Shown: piece by piece, positions 50,700-60,599 of the stretch | Position numbering within the stretch: the stretch's first letter is position 1 | Layout: each line of letters starts with the position of its first letter | NCBI GenBank assembly: GCA_963377175.1 | Contig: CAUJNA010003816.1 | Coordinates: forward strand, 1,028,501 to 1,092,500 | Source: Effrenium voratum | Lineage: Eukaryota > Sar > Dinophyceae > Suessiales > Symbiodiniaceae | Direction of reading: 5' to 3' | DNA length: 64,000 nucleotides | Made by a program: the position numbers and the translations under genes | The notes under the pieces: model-generated | What the model was told of the DNA's origin: nothing | Database searches by the model: none | The model's input: only the letters and a program-made list of their open reading frames with translations

Positions 50700-52660
50700 A
50701 TTCATGCGCTCAAACCCGATTTTGCAGAGGGTGGTGTTTATTAGATATCCCGCAGCCAAACTAACTAGCGAACATTCTGGTTGAAGCTTGGAAGGAAAGA
50801 ACATGTCAAAAGAGATCTTGGTCAGAGTTCCAAGTCGGACTCACCTAACCCAAACCCTGCCCAGAGGTCAGTCTCCATAGTTGGTTCCATGCAGGGCAGT
50901 GCAGCCATGCGGTCGATCTCGCTATGATTTCACTGAGTCGTCTGTTACCCCGTAAGACAAGGGGGGCACACACTGCCTTTAGGGGACATAGGGACATTGT
51001 GCACTTGTCCCCTTCAGAAATGACCACGTATAGCTAAGTTTGAGTCAGGTGTCGAGAGGACGTCTTGGTTTAATCCCCATGTTTCCGTCCGCAGCGCAGA
51101 AAAGGATATCGCATGTGCGCTTGCACTGGGCATCGGCAAGTAAGGGTCGTCCCCCTGCGGGTTTTGCTCTTCGGTGAGCCATTTAGTGGCGCTATGCCGA
51201 GCCCAAACTGACCATAGACGCCATAGACCGGTTGTGTTGCCTGGACCGTGGAACTCTTACGATGCTTGCCTGAAGTTCCCTATCAAGAGGGTCCGCCTCG
51301 GCAAAACCTTTTCAACACCTCGCAAACTGAAGCCAAGAAATCTTCGAGTGAAGGACCTTCATCGCAAATAATGGGGATAAGCTTGTTCTGATTTGCCGAG
51401 GTCCATGACTTTTTTCTAGCAAAGTATGACTGGCCTGCTCAGTCATGACTGGCCAGAACATCTTAAGTTGTTGGGCCATTCATACAAGACAATCACACCA
51501 CAAACAACTTTAATGGGCACCAGGATGAATGAACCTAGTTGAGTTTGATTGGGCGTCCCGTTTAAGAGGAGGGCTCCCCCCCTAATCCACCGATTCGGTC
51601 GCTAACCAAGCTTGGAAACTGAGAAAGTTCTTACATGTTTGGTGGCTAGGGCGAAAGCTAAGGAGCCCAAAAAAAGGTTAGCAAAAAGTCACTCGGGCAA
51701 ACAGGAACAGGAGACCAGTGCTGCGAAGGGTATCCCTTTCTTCGGAACTGATACCAGTGGATTCGGAACCCACTGAACAAGGTGCCTCTAAACTGGGGGA
51801 GCACAAGGGGAAAGCAAAAAGCAACGGCAATCCAGCGAGCTTGGGCCATTGAAATTGCAGCGGTCAGGGAATCAGCGAAGCAATGCCTGCCACCCTTAAA
51901 AATTGCCACTTCACTTGAAAAAACCTCGGATGAATCCGCTGGACCGTTTCCCCGAGTCAGCACAATCATTTTTTCCAGGGGCTCCTTTGATTGGGCTCGG
52001 CAAACACTCTCACCGTAAGAATCCCACCACCCCCAGCCTCCTCCCCTTTTTCCTCTCAAGCTAAATCCATTCCTGGGTCTTATGCTCGCTTCAAGCGAGA
52101 TGCCGTGTGCCCTCATCGCGGAATAGCGCATTCCGGATAAATCAAGCGCTGTTGTCATGTACCCTGAAGGGTGCACCCTGGCACTGCAATTGCCCCGTAT
52201 TGCTATGATATTTCATCGGGGACCCGCAACGGGCATCATTTCGGTGGGGATTTAACATTGCCTGGTGAAAACTCATCGCCAAATCCTAAGTAGCCCCACC
52301 AGTGGTCCACAAGGCCGCTCGCAGCATTTGTTGGAGGGCACCCTCAGGGGTACACGACCTTAGCCCTTGAGTAAAGGCCCATGCGGGTCTGAGCCGCACT
52401 TGAAATGATCTACACGACTCGGAGAAACCGAGCCAAAGCGGAAACACTCCAGTGAGGAATCAGGATCAACCAACAAGAAATTGCTCAAAGATAAGGAGAG
52501 CTGGGTGTTGAATGTCCAGAAATTATTCATTCATGCCTACAACAAACTGAGAATCCAGAACGCGTTAGGTGGGTGCCATAGAGACTTTTTCAGCCCCGAT
52601 TCGTTCCTTGTCAGTTTCTCTCTTTTTGGTGGGGGTGGGCAATAAGGGAATTCTGAATGG
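50700..52660. other. No firm gene
   Basis: Mixed DNA. The minus frame 51,658-52,176 (172 codons) is the longest, but its composition (many Trp/Cys/Gly) and lack of codon bias argue against it. Confidence 0.35.
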
Positions 52661-52671
52661 GTGCCCTCCTC

Positions 52672-52696
52672 GCCCCCCCCCCCCCCCCCGCCCCAA
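52672..52696. repeat. C homopolymer
   Basis: About 20 C residues interrupted once by G, then CCCC. It precedes the 52.74-53.02 kb coding-like frame. Confidence 0.85.
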
Positions 52697-52744
52697 AAAA
52701 TACAAGAAGAACTGAGTGTTTGCACTATGGGGTACTGCACCTTG

Positions 52745-53017
52745 GCTTGCTTTCCGAGCGCGGCGCTGGGCCTTCTGGCCGAAAGGGAGAAAGGCGGGCC
52801 TGGGACAAGGCAAAGAAACGCGCACCTCGGGCTGCTTGTCGCTTCATCCGGACCAGAAACGGATGCCGGTGCCTTCAAGCACCTGAAAAGATGGGGGGAA
52901 GGAATTGCAGCTACCCTCGGGAGCCAAAGACTGCAATGCTGTCAGGTGTGCAGGGCGTACCTTGCCCCCAGCCCAGCGTGCCAAAGCGCAAGCGCCAGCG
53001 GCCGCATGAGGAAATAA
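52745..53017 (+). CDS. Candidate terminal exon, unknown protein
   Basis: Plus frame LLAEREKGGPGTRQRNAHLG, then LLVASSGPETDAGAFKHLKR, WGEGIAATLGSQRLQCCQVC and a Ser/Ala-rich tail to TAA at 53,015-53,017. The helix-rich, charged composition is natural and third positions lean to G/C. The 5' limit is uncertain (AG in CTTTCCGAG at about 52,757 is one option). The opposite strand is partly open. Confidence 0.45.
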   Translation, partial: ACFPSAALGLLAEREKGGPGTRQRNAHLGLLVASSGPETDAGAFKHLKRWGEGIAATLGSQRLQCCQVCRAYLAPSPACQSASASGRMRK

Positions 53018-53401
53018 GGACTTGGCGCTTTGGTTCTTGCTTGATTTGAATAAGGGCATCCTTTCAACAAAGCACAGTGTCAAGGGCATGTCCAGGCATG
53101 GGTTTTGATTGTATGGAAGCTTGCAGGGCAAGGGTGTGTCCCTATTTCTAACCTCCATACCTCTCAAAGCCCATACCTGACCACACCCTGGACAGTGAAT
53201 AAAATCACCTCCAGCCGAGCTAACTGGGCATTAAGCCGCATGGCACCTAGACGCACGCGGCTAAGGATCCATCCCTACAGCTCACACACGGCTTGCCTCT
53301 CTCAAACCTCGGTGCGGAGTCCAGCTGGTTCACCAGGCTCATGGTAGCATGCTCATGGATCTGTGATAATGTCTAGGTCCTCCAGTAGAGAGATTAGAAT
53401 A

Positions 53402-54780
53402 CAGAAGGGGTCGTCATGGGGGCTGAGTTTTTTCAGATTCCTGGGGGCTGAGTTTTGTTCAGCAAAAAAACCAAAACAAACCAAAAAACACAGCCCATCA
53501 TCTGCATCTGCTAGTTCAGGGCCATGGGTCTGTTTTTTTGGTTTTTTTATATAGTTTTTGTTTTTGTGCCTTTGCTCATAAACACCGAGAAAACAAAAAA
53601 ACAGCCCATCATCTAAAGACAATACTTTGTTGATGCTTTCTTGACGCAAGCTTTCTTGATGCAAGACATCAATAATATGATGAGATGTGTATCAACAGAA
53701 CATAAGCCTCTTCTAAGATATTCTGCAGGTAACTCCAGGTAACTGGAGATAATTTATCTCATCTCTCATTTCATCTTCTGCAAGTAACATCTCATCACAA
53801 GCAATTGCTTGTGGCTTGTGTCTACTTGAATCTATTCTGAACAGCTTTACTGTTGCAAGAGCTCTTCAGCAACACGAATAGCTGCAGAGAATCTTATTCC
53901 AAAGCTCTTATTCCAAAGCTGAACAGCTTTATGCAGAGAATGTTATTTGCATCTGCAGATATCGTTGCAGGTGCTATCTTTGCATCTTGTGCTTCTTGAG
54001 CTCAAGCAACTAGATTGGAGCTGTGCTCCAATTGCTCCAGCTCATTATGCGATAAATATGTTTGTGTTAGCTGTCTTTTCTCAAGAGCATGGGCAGAGCC
54101 CATGCGTATATTAAAAAATAAACTGTAAAAAGAGCTGAGTCTTGCAGCTGAAAGCTGCATAGATCAGCGATATCTTACCTTTCTTATGATTTCATATGCG
54201 TGGCAAGCTGTGCTTGCCATACTTACGTGTTTCAAAATTGCAACACAACAATAATATTTGTCCCAAACATACATCTGCTTGCAGATTGCTAAGCATACGT
54301 CTTCCAAAATAGTGCATACGTATGCAACTTGTGTTGAAGATTTGTGCCAAACATACGTCTTCCAAAAGTTAGCACCCTGAGGTTTATAAACTTGGCATGC
54401 GTAAGCATGCCAATTATCCAAAAAGAAGCTACAGACACGTTTGCTAAATATGTCTGTCCAACAATGATATTTGTGCAAAATAGTTCTCAACAGGCTGTCT
54501 TCTGTGCAGATTGAAGCTAGCTCATTTTCCAGGTCTGGATGCATCTGAGTCTTCATTGGATCGAACATGAATCTGTGCTTGCATGTCATCAGCCAAAAAA
54601 AAAATGCACCCCAATAAATCTAAGAGGTCACGGGTCTTGATCTTATATGTTTGGTATGTTTTAGTGTTTTTTAATGGAAACCTCAGCCCCCAAGAATCTG
54701 CAACACTCAGCCCCCCAGGAATCTGAAAAACTCAGCCCCCAGGAATCTGAAAAACTCAGCCCCCATGCCGACCCGCCCTC
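53402..54780. mobile_element. hAT-like element nested in a MITE, 8-bp target duplication
   Basis: Flanked by TTAGAATA at 53,394-53,401 and 54,781-54,788. The ends are imperfectly inverted: CAGAAGGGGTCGTCATGGGG on the left against the complement of CCCCATGCCGACCCGCCCTC. GGGGGCTGAGTTTTTCAG is repeated twice per end. An 8-bp duplication and a CAG-type terminus fit the hAT superfamily. The interior (53.6-54.65 kb) is A/T-rich and packed with short hairpins (GCATGGGCAGAGCCCATGC, TTGGCATGCGTAAGCATGCC). Confidence 0.75.
54164..54589 (-). CDS. 141-codon ORF inside the hAT-like element
   Basis: Begins MTCKHRFMFDPMKTQMHPDL. It is rich in Cys, Tyr and His, with internal near-repeats (KTYVWHKSS / QMYVWDKYY). 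No transposase catalytic motif, RNase-H-like triad or zinc-finger spacing of hAT transposases is visible. The A/T-rich DNA and hairpins make a chance frame plausible. Confidence 0.2.
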   Translation of the reverse strand: MTCKHRFMFDPMKTQMHPDLENELASICTEDSLLRTILHKYHCWTDIFSKRVCSFFLDNWHAYACQVYKPQGANFWKTYVWHKSSTQVAYVCTILEDVCLAICKQMYVWDKYYCCVAILKHVSMASTACHAYEIIRKVRYR

Positions 54781-54849
54781 TTAGAATAAGGGTACCCGTT
54801 TGTTTTCTTCTCCCCTCTAAGGGCACTACTGGGGGACCTACATGTGGAC

Positions 54850-55440
54850 CATTCCATGATTCGATCGCTTTCAAGGGAATTGCCTTGATGGAAAGTGGCT
54901 TAGCCTAAACCCCACTTCTCCACAATCATGAATATCCGTGAACAATGGCTCCAGCCCGGCAAAATTTATCATAACTTGACGAAGGGGTTCTCGGAATGGT
55001 GCTGAAAACTCTTCTCACCCCTCACAAAACGAACAACACACTGGAACTCTTCATGAACTCATTGGAGGAGCCTGCCAAAAGCGGAAAAAGCAGAACCAGT
55101 GGTCAACTCGCGATCTAGGGATTCGGTGAACTTGCCAAGCTGAGAGCTCTCGGGCCACACTTTGTCAGGCTAACCGCCGGAAGCTGCCCCAGTTGGCCGA
55201 TCCTGTAAATGGAACCAAGTCTTCCATTTCGGAGTCCGTTCGGGAGCTTTCATGGATTGTCAAGGGCTACCTATTCAGCCTCGAACCTTGGGGCCCCTAA
55301 GGGGCCTTAGGGCCCAAACACATGGCAGTTGCCAGTGCCCCATGAACAACCCAACGCCCGGCCATGGGAAGAAAGGGGCGCCCTGCTAGACACCAAAATT
55401 GTGAATGGAAACCTGCAACCACACCGAATTTTTAACTTAG
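54850..55440. other. No firm gene
   Basis: Non-repetitive DNA. The minus frame 55,307-55,741 runs through it but is not clearly coding. Confidence 0.35.
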
Positions 55441-55444
55441 TCAG

Positions 55445-55513
55445 GAGCACCTGGTGCACTTGGGCCAGGTGATGATGGCTGAGCTCTGTAGAGAATTCCC
55501 TGCCGGGTGTGCC
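55445..55513 (+). CDS. Internal exon (23 codons)
   Basis: Acceptor TTTTTAACTTAGTCAG, 23 codons in phase 0 (EHLVHLGQVMMAELCREFPA then GCA), donor GTTAAA at 55,514. Helix-like. A plausible downstream exon starts at about 55,630 (TAPERPDASACDTIHGWWHR), but a good minus frame covers that stretch as well. Confidence 0.45.
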
Positions 55514-55938
55514 GTTAAAAAAGACAACACAAAAACCGCAAACAACCAAACGACAATTCAATGGTTGGTTTCCTTCTGGTTTCGCTTCAAAACCGACCAC
55601 AAAGGGAGTTCCCCAAAAAAAGACAAGACAGCGCCTGAACGGCCCGATGCCTCTGCTTGTGATACGATCCATGGCTGGTGGCACCGCAAACCACCAGTCC
55701 CTTTCCTCCAAAAAGCCCGGAACCAAATGAGTCCGATGCAAGGCCTGGCCACATTCCCCGCCTGGCCCTCAAAAACATGATGGCCACCCCCAGCCGTGCC
55801 GGTGGGATTTGGTCTCCAAGCGCTGCCTGCCCAAAGAGTTGTCCACTTTTGGCCGCTCTGTGCGGAACATGGTTTTAAGGACAAAAGCGTCTTCCAGGCC
55901 TCCCCGAACCATTTAGGCCAAGCAAACAACATGTTAAG

Positions 55939-56058
55939 ATCATAGGTGTCCTTCTTGGTTGAAAATAGATGGCCATCTGATAGTTGATTGAACCCCCGGG
56001 TAAACCAGGGATCGCCCTCTATTTTTCAACCAAGTCAACCAAACATTGGACACCTATG
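55939..56058. mobile_element. 120-bp TIR element with GTTAAG target duplication
   Basis: ATCATAGGTGTCC...TTGGTTGAAAATAGA on the left is inverted as TCTATTTTTCAACCAA...GGACACCTATG on the right. GTTAAG is duplicated at 55,933-55,938 and 56,059-56,064. Read on the plus strand, the left copy is a GT donor and the right copy ends in an AG acceptor. Confidence 0.8.
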
Positions 56059-56101
56059 GTTAAGCTCCAAACCAAGGTCTTTGGGCCCTCCGGCCGGAAA
56101 C

Positions 56102-56207
56102 CCTGGGGTCTGCGCCAATCGTCTCCGCCAGGGACGCCATGCTGCTCTTCTTGGAGACCAGGTCCCGCTTGAAGATGAAGAACATCACGGCCTGACGCCA
56201 ATCTTCG
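56102..56207 (-). CDS. Internal exon (35 codons), unknown protein
   Basis: Minus strand: the acceptor GAGACACAG opens 1 nt + 35 codons, phase 0 exit at GTTTCC (56,101). Reads EDWRQAVMFFIFKRDLVSKK, then SSMASLAETIGADPR. Third positions are almost all G/C (GTG ATG TTC TTC ATC TTC AAG CGG GAC CTG), a clear coding signature. A plus frame across it is also open and phase-compatible with 55.9 kb, but has ordinary codon use. Helical; no family recognised. Confidence 0.6.
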
Positions 56208-56214
56208 CTGTGTC

Positions 56215-57900
56215 TCAGAGGAATCTTTTCCCCCCCCCCCCTCCCCGCAAACACCCCCAAGCAAACAAGAAAAACACCCCAGACCAAAAAAAGAAAAGGA
56301 GTGGCTGGAACAATTTGGGGGTCCCCTGGAAAATGAGCGGGTTCCCTTTTGGGTTCTGGGAGGATACGTGTAAAAACCAGCGAGATACTCCTCCTAAGCA
56401 GCTACTTGGGTGATTTCACTGCTAGGGACGTCACCAGGCCTCTGCTTCAAATGTCACACCGAGTTGGGCGGCAAAGAAATCAAGCAAGCCAAGGGGGGCA
56501 TGGTGAGTTGGAGACATGCGAGCCCAACCTCTCGAAACAAATTTGCTGACAGGCGCGGCTTTCAAAGGAAGGGCTCAACGACCACAGGGTGTATTTGTTT
56601 GATGGAACACTTTGCTGGAAGCCACGATGTTCCTGCCCCCTACCCCCCCCGGAAAAAAATAAACATAAAAATAATAATAATTGCACAATCAGGCCTGGTG
56701 TGGGGTTCCATGTTAACTTGGGAGCTCTCAATCCAGTGTTAAACTGGTCATTCAAAAAACAAACAACGCCTCAGTAAAGTTGGTCGAAGTGCCGGGCTCA
56801 CAAGCAATGTCCGGGATCGAAGCGTCGAAGCGTCTCTCTCCCGGTGGCAATTGGTAGAAGCCTACGGGCCCCGCATTTCCCTAGGGTCCACACTCGCCTG
56901 CTGAAAGCTTAACTTGTAGCGGGAAAAGATGGAAAACCCTACCAAACCAACTAAAAGCTAAAAAAGAAGCTTTTTGGAACCTCTCAAAAGTGAACCAGGA
57001 TCGATTCCCCGAAGAACGGTTCCATGTGAAAAAGGGCGGGGGTACTGGAAAACTGGTTTCCACAACCCGTTCGGATCTTGCGGATGGCCTGTAAACATTT
57101 CAACTGGATAATATGGACCCCGGATTAATCAACCCCTGTTTATGAATATGGATGTGCTCCCCTCCAAAAGTGGTCTGAATCCCCACTAAAACCATACATC
57201 AGGGACACCCCCCATATCAATACACTCGAATAAACTGGGGTTGACTACTCCCGGGTCAACATTAGACAAAGCGCCGCTTTTTTGGCTCCTTCTCCAAGAG
57301 GGGTAACCTCAAAGGAGCCACGTGCTTGAATAATCAACCTCTTTGACACCGTCTACTTTTGGCCCCCCCCTTAAAGCAAATCGGTGATCCTTGTTTGGGT
57401 GTTCCTATGAAACCACCCAAAAAGGGGCCCCTGACAAAAAAGACACACCCATATGGAGTTCCAGTGCGATTGCCGGCAACTCCCGGCTAAACGTGTGGGC
57501 ATTCTCAAGCTAGGGCGACAAAAAAGTGAGACAAGACCAACCCTTCGCGCCAGTTAGAAACTTCCTGAGTAGATTGGCCAGAAAAAGAGTCCAGGAACTT
57601 GTTTTTTACTACGGAAATGGTCCAAACCCAAGTGACTAAAGTCCGAGTCCCGGAACTCAGGCGAGTCAGTGAGGAGTCAGAAAACTCTGGGGATCCGGGC
57701 GCACATCAGTACCAATGCGGCCGAGATGGGCACCAGGATGTAGCCCTATGGCTGAGGGACTTGCAACTCGTGTCAATGGAATCAAACCAACCTAAACCAG
57801 TGCCATCTATTTCTAGCCGAAGTCACCAAAAAAAAGGAGGCCTGTGCTTGCAACCGCTGAGTAAAAAACAGCGGGATAGCTTGGTCACCCCCTCTTGCGG
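56215..57900. other. No firm gene; C run and MITE 2 copy
   Basis: C-rich run at 56,228-56,245. MITE family 2 copy c at 57,113-57,260 (ATGGACCCCGGATTAATCAA ... GGGTCAAC; interior CCCTCCAAAAGTGGTCTGAA). Other frames are unsupported. Confidence 0.45.
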
Positions 57901-57917
57901 GCCCACCAAAACCACAC

Positions 57918-58035
57918 CTTGGGGGAAGACTAGCATGGAGTGTAAGTAGATCAAAGCTTGAAGTGGCATCTTGTGCTTGAGCAAGGGTAGGTAGGTCTCT
58001 GAGTCTTCTCTGCAGCATTCCTCTTGGAAGTTCAT
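57918..58035 (-). CDS. Exon-like frame, possible first exon
   Basis: Minus frame from ATG at 58,035: MNFQEECCREDSETYLPLLK, then HKMPLQALIYLHSMLVFPQ, to a CAAG|GTGTGG donor at 57,917. Leucine-rich helical composition, unlike the plus-strand frames. The true start could be upstream or at an AG within the segment. Confidence 0.45.
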
Positions 58036-58256
58036 GGTATTGGACCAATTTTAGATGAGTTTTGGTCGGGTCATGAAGTGGGAAGCACGGAACCACAGGG
58101 ACTTGTTGTTTTGCCAAGTTGTCTGGTGAGCTTTCTCTTTTTTGAGCATGAAACAAAACATGTTGTTCAGTGGAATCCCACTTGGTTCTCCTCTAAGGAA
58201 AAGCCAAACAGAACTCAGGGAGTCAAATCAAAACCACCCGACCTCTCGGAGCGAAC

Positions 58257-58385
58257 ATGGCCGTTCGCCTCGCCGGGATAGAAGCGGTTTCTCCCAATAT
58301 GACGGCCTCAGTGGCCACGCAACGCGCGAGAAAAGCTGGCGCCATCGGCACCAAAACCCGTGCGCCAGACCCGGAGGAAACATGA
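58257..58385 (+). CDS. Small ORF (42 codons) or first exon
   Basis: ATG MAVRLAGIEAVSPNMTASVA, then TQRARKAGAIGTKTRAPDPE, ET and TGA. Basic and alanine-rich, reminiscent of an organelle-targeting or basic N-terminal segment, but that is a guess. The TGA overlaps a GTACCC donor-like site. Minus frames are open as well. Confidence 0.3.
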   Translation: MAVRLAGIEAVSPNMTASVATQRARKAGAIGTKTRAPDPEET

Positions 58386-58558
58386 GTACCCCGAAATATT
58401 TCGGACCCCTGGCTTGTTTGGCAATTCCCCTCTGTAATTCCCTTGAAAGTCTAGTCGGCTCGCTTCAGGCGTTGGGCCAAAACCATTAAAAGAACATGGT
58501 TTTTTAACACGTGCTCAAAGCAGCTCGTCCCTTTAAAGGGGATCAGGGCTGAACAAGC

Positions 58559-58849
58559 TTGGCAACCAGGCCTCGAGATATCAAAAAACAAATTGGGTTT
58601 GGAGGACCAAACGTGATTTTTGGAGAGCTCCATACAACCAAATCCTTGCGAAGCCCTCACTCACCGAATGCCGGGGCTGCGGCTCAGGTAAAAGTCGAAG
58701 TAGATGGGCGTGCCGCCCTGCCGGGAGTGCCGGGAGCGCCGGGAGCTACAGAAGGGGCCGAATCAATCCAGGCCGAGCGAGCCTGGTGTTGGCCAGCTTG
58801 GGAGGAAAATCCAACAACTTGGTGCGAGAGCCAGGGCTTTGGAAAATGA
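58559..58849 (+). CDS. Candidate exon with short Gly-Pro-rich stretch
   Basis: Plus frame with LPGVPGAPGATEGAESIQAE after a CAG|GTAAAA donor-like site at 58,689, so the reading may stop there (SLRSPHSPNAGAAAQ). Both strands give collagen-like Gly-x-Pro triplets because the DNA is a short CCGGGAGTG/CCGGGAGCG repeat. Confidence 0.25.
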   Translation: MATRPRDIKKQIGFGGPNVIFGELHTTKSLRSPHSPNAGAAAQVKVEVDGRAALPGVPGAPGATEGAESIQAERAWCWPAWEENPTTWCESQGFGK

Positions 58850-59111
58850 ACCTGGGGAAAACCATCAACTTGCAAGCACGGAAAATTGTGTACAGGGGTC
58901 ATTCAAACTCATTCCCTGAGAAGCAGCACAGAGAGGGAAGCAGAGTGGGTTTGATTTCCCCTGAGCAATGCCTTTGGTACTTGAACCTCGCTTGGTTGGC
59001 TCACTTTACTCGGCTACTCGGCCCTAGCTTTTTGGGTCCAACATCCGGGGTGGACATGGGCTTTTTTGGAATGACCAGAAATGTTTCCCTCCAACATTCT
59101 CAGAAGCCATC

Positions 59112-59175
59112 CAAATGGAGATATAGATCTATAAGCCATCCAAATGGAGATATATCTATATAATTATATATACAC
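59112..59175. repeat. Short direct repeat and A/T run
   Basis: GCCATCCAAATGGAGATATA is present twice, followed by a TATATAATTATATATACAC stretch. Confidence 0.8.
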
Positions 59176-59201
59176 ATAAAGCTACCCTCCCCCCAATTGC
59201 C

Positions 59202-59465
59202 ATGGAACCTGAAAGGGACCCGGTCCCAGACAGGCCCTCGACTCCAAGGACTGTGCCATCTTGGAACCCTGCGCTATGTGAGCGGGAAGGGTCGCTGTTC
59301 TCAGCAGGTTTTGTCTTGTACCTGGGCCGAAGCCCTGCACGAAGAAAGCTCGGGGGGCCTTGGCTAAAAATGGATGGGGTGAGCATGGCCGAGAGGATCC
59401 TTCTCCTCTCTGTGGCCGATAGCACAAACGCATGTTGTTTTTTTAGGGGGCCTTGTCCAACATGA
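59202..59465 (+). CDS. ORF of 87 codons, hypothetical
   Basis: ATG MEPERDPVPDRPSTPRTVPS, then GSLFSAGFVLYLGRSPARRK and MDGVSMAERILLLSVADSTN to a stop. The composition is natural. Two other frames, one per strand, are open. No splice sites needed. Could be a single-exon gene; unrecognised. Confidence 0.35.
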   Translation: MEPERDPVPDRPSTPRTVPSWNPALCEREGSLFSAGFVLYLGRSPARRKLGGPWLKMDGVSMAERILLLSVADSTNACCFFRGPCPT

Positions 59466-59479
59466 TCAAGACATCTACC

Positions 59480-60200
59480 TGCTGAAGAAGTAGGTGGTTG
59501 GTCCCGCGCTTCCCGGTTTCTCATAGGCTAGTTTTCGCAATGCTTGAGTGTCTACCTACCTCCCGTGGTTGAACATGAAGGAACTTCAAAAACTCAGCGC
59601 AACAGAAAGAACACCCGCGAAACCCTGAAGTCACGTAAAAGGGGCTAAGATCTAGTTCTGCAGCTCCCAAAGCCTGTTGACTTTGGCTCCACTCAGCTAG
59701 AGACGGCATGGCGCTTGCATGACCGACGTGAAATCAGGCAGCAACGCCTCCAAACTTAGCAGAAGCTATCCGGACAATAACTGCTTCGCAGTTGGTACTG
59801 GGGTGGTTTGTCAACCAGTATTCACAGGGTTCCGTGGATTTTGCTTCCATCAGCACCGTAGCACCTCTCGCCTTGGCTTCATTGCTCCGAGCCCTGAGCG
59901 AATAGTCTTGACCACCGTAGGTTAAATCGAGAAGTCGATTTTGCGCCCAAAAGCTTCGACCAGGGCCATCCGGTCAAGACACCCTGCCCTGTGAGGGCCT
60001 GTCACCCTTTGGAACCAATAGACTAACATCTCAGGTGCCCCTTTGGCACCCAGAAACTCAGTTGTTCAGTGAGCCTGGGAAAAAGGGAACCCTTTTTTGG
60101 GAAGACCTTTCTAGTGGGGCAGCCACCAAAGAAAAGGGGAAAAAGGGAGCCACTGAACAAGTGAGGAATCCAAAGGCTAACCTTTTGGAAGCTTGACCAC
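59480..60200. other. No clear gene
   Basis: Ordinary DNA without supported features. Confidence 0.35.
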
Positions 60201-60203
60201 ATA

Positions 60204-60319
60204 CTTCCATTTGCTTTTTCGACCCCTGGAAACCATGAGAGAAAATATCTGTCCAGTCGTGAACTCGATTCCCTTTAAAGTCGAGGGAAAATACAAACAG
60301 ATTCTTAAGCAAATGAAAG
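60204..60319. mobile_element. MITE family 3, copy f
   Basis: CTTCCATTTGCTTTTTCGAC ... GATTCTTAAGCAAATGAAAG, 116 bp, with CCCCTGGAAA and AACTCGATTCCCTTT inside. CACAT lies on both sides (60,199-60,203 and 60,320-60,324), a possible short target duplication. It ends 24 bp before the MITE 1 copy at 60,344. Confidence 0.75.
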
Positions 60320-60343
60320 CACATGGACCACAAGCAAAGCAAC

Positions 60344-60463
60344 TAGATCCTCCAGTAGAGAGGTTAGAACAAGGGTGCCCTTTTTCCGGTAGACTTTTTT
60401 AGTAGGGCAACCCTCCCAACCAAAAAAAGAAATGGGTGAGAAAGGGCACTACCGGGAGACCTA
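60344..60463. mobile_element. MITE family 1, copy f, between two open segments
   Basis: TAGATCCTCCAGTAGAGAGG ... AAGGGCACTACCGGGAGACCTA within CTAG. On the plus strand, joining 60,320-60,346 to 60,465 keeps HGPQAKQL-DNRLKAASSL open to a GTAAAA donor at 60,599. On the minus strand DAAFNLLS joins to SCFACGPCAF, also open. So it is intron-like on either strand. Confidence 0.75.
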
Positions 60464-60464
60464 G

Positions 60465-60599
60465 ACAACAGGTTAAAGGCGGCGTCTTCGCTTTGGAGTG
60501 GAGCCATGCCTCGAATGAGTTCTTCGCAACAATCTGCTGCTTCATCGGCTGGATGGGCCGATTGTTGCCTCCAGTTCATCCGATGCGCGGCCGGCCGAA
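60465..60599. CDS. Exon next to MITE 1, strand unresolved
   Basis: Plus: NRLKAASSLWSGAMPRMSSS and on to the donor AAAAG|GTAAAA. Minus: RMNWRQQSAHPADEAADCCE, then ELIRGMAPLQSEDAAFNLLS to the MITE donor CTAG|GTCTCC. The minus protein composition is better; the plus donor is better. A coding role on one strand is likely. Confidence 0.4.

Larger units (their letters stand above)
53374..54840. mobile_element. MITE family 1, copy e, carrying a nested insertion
   Basis: Left TAGGTCCTCCAGTAGAGAGA and right CACTACTGGGGGACCTA are the two ends of one ~90-bp MITE split by a 1.38-kb element. When the insert and one TTAGAATA are removed, a family-typical sequence is restored (GAGATTAGAATAAGGGTACC). Confidence 0.85.
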
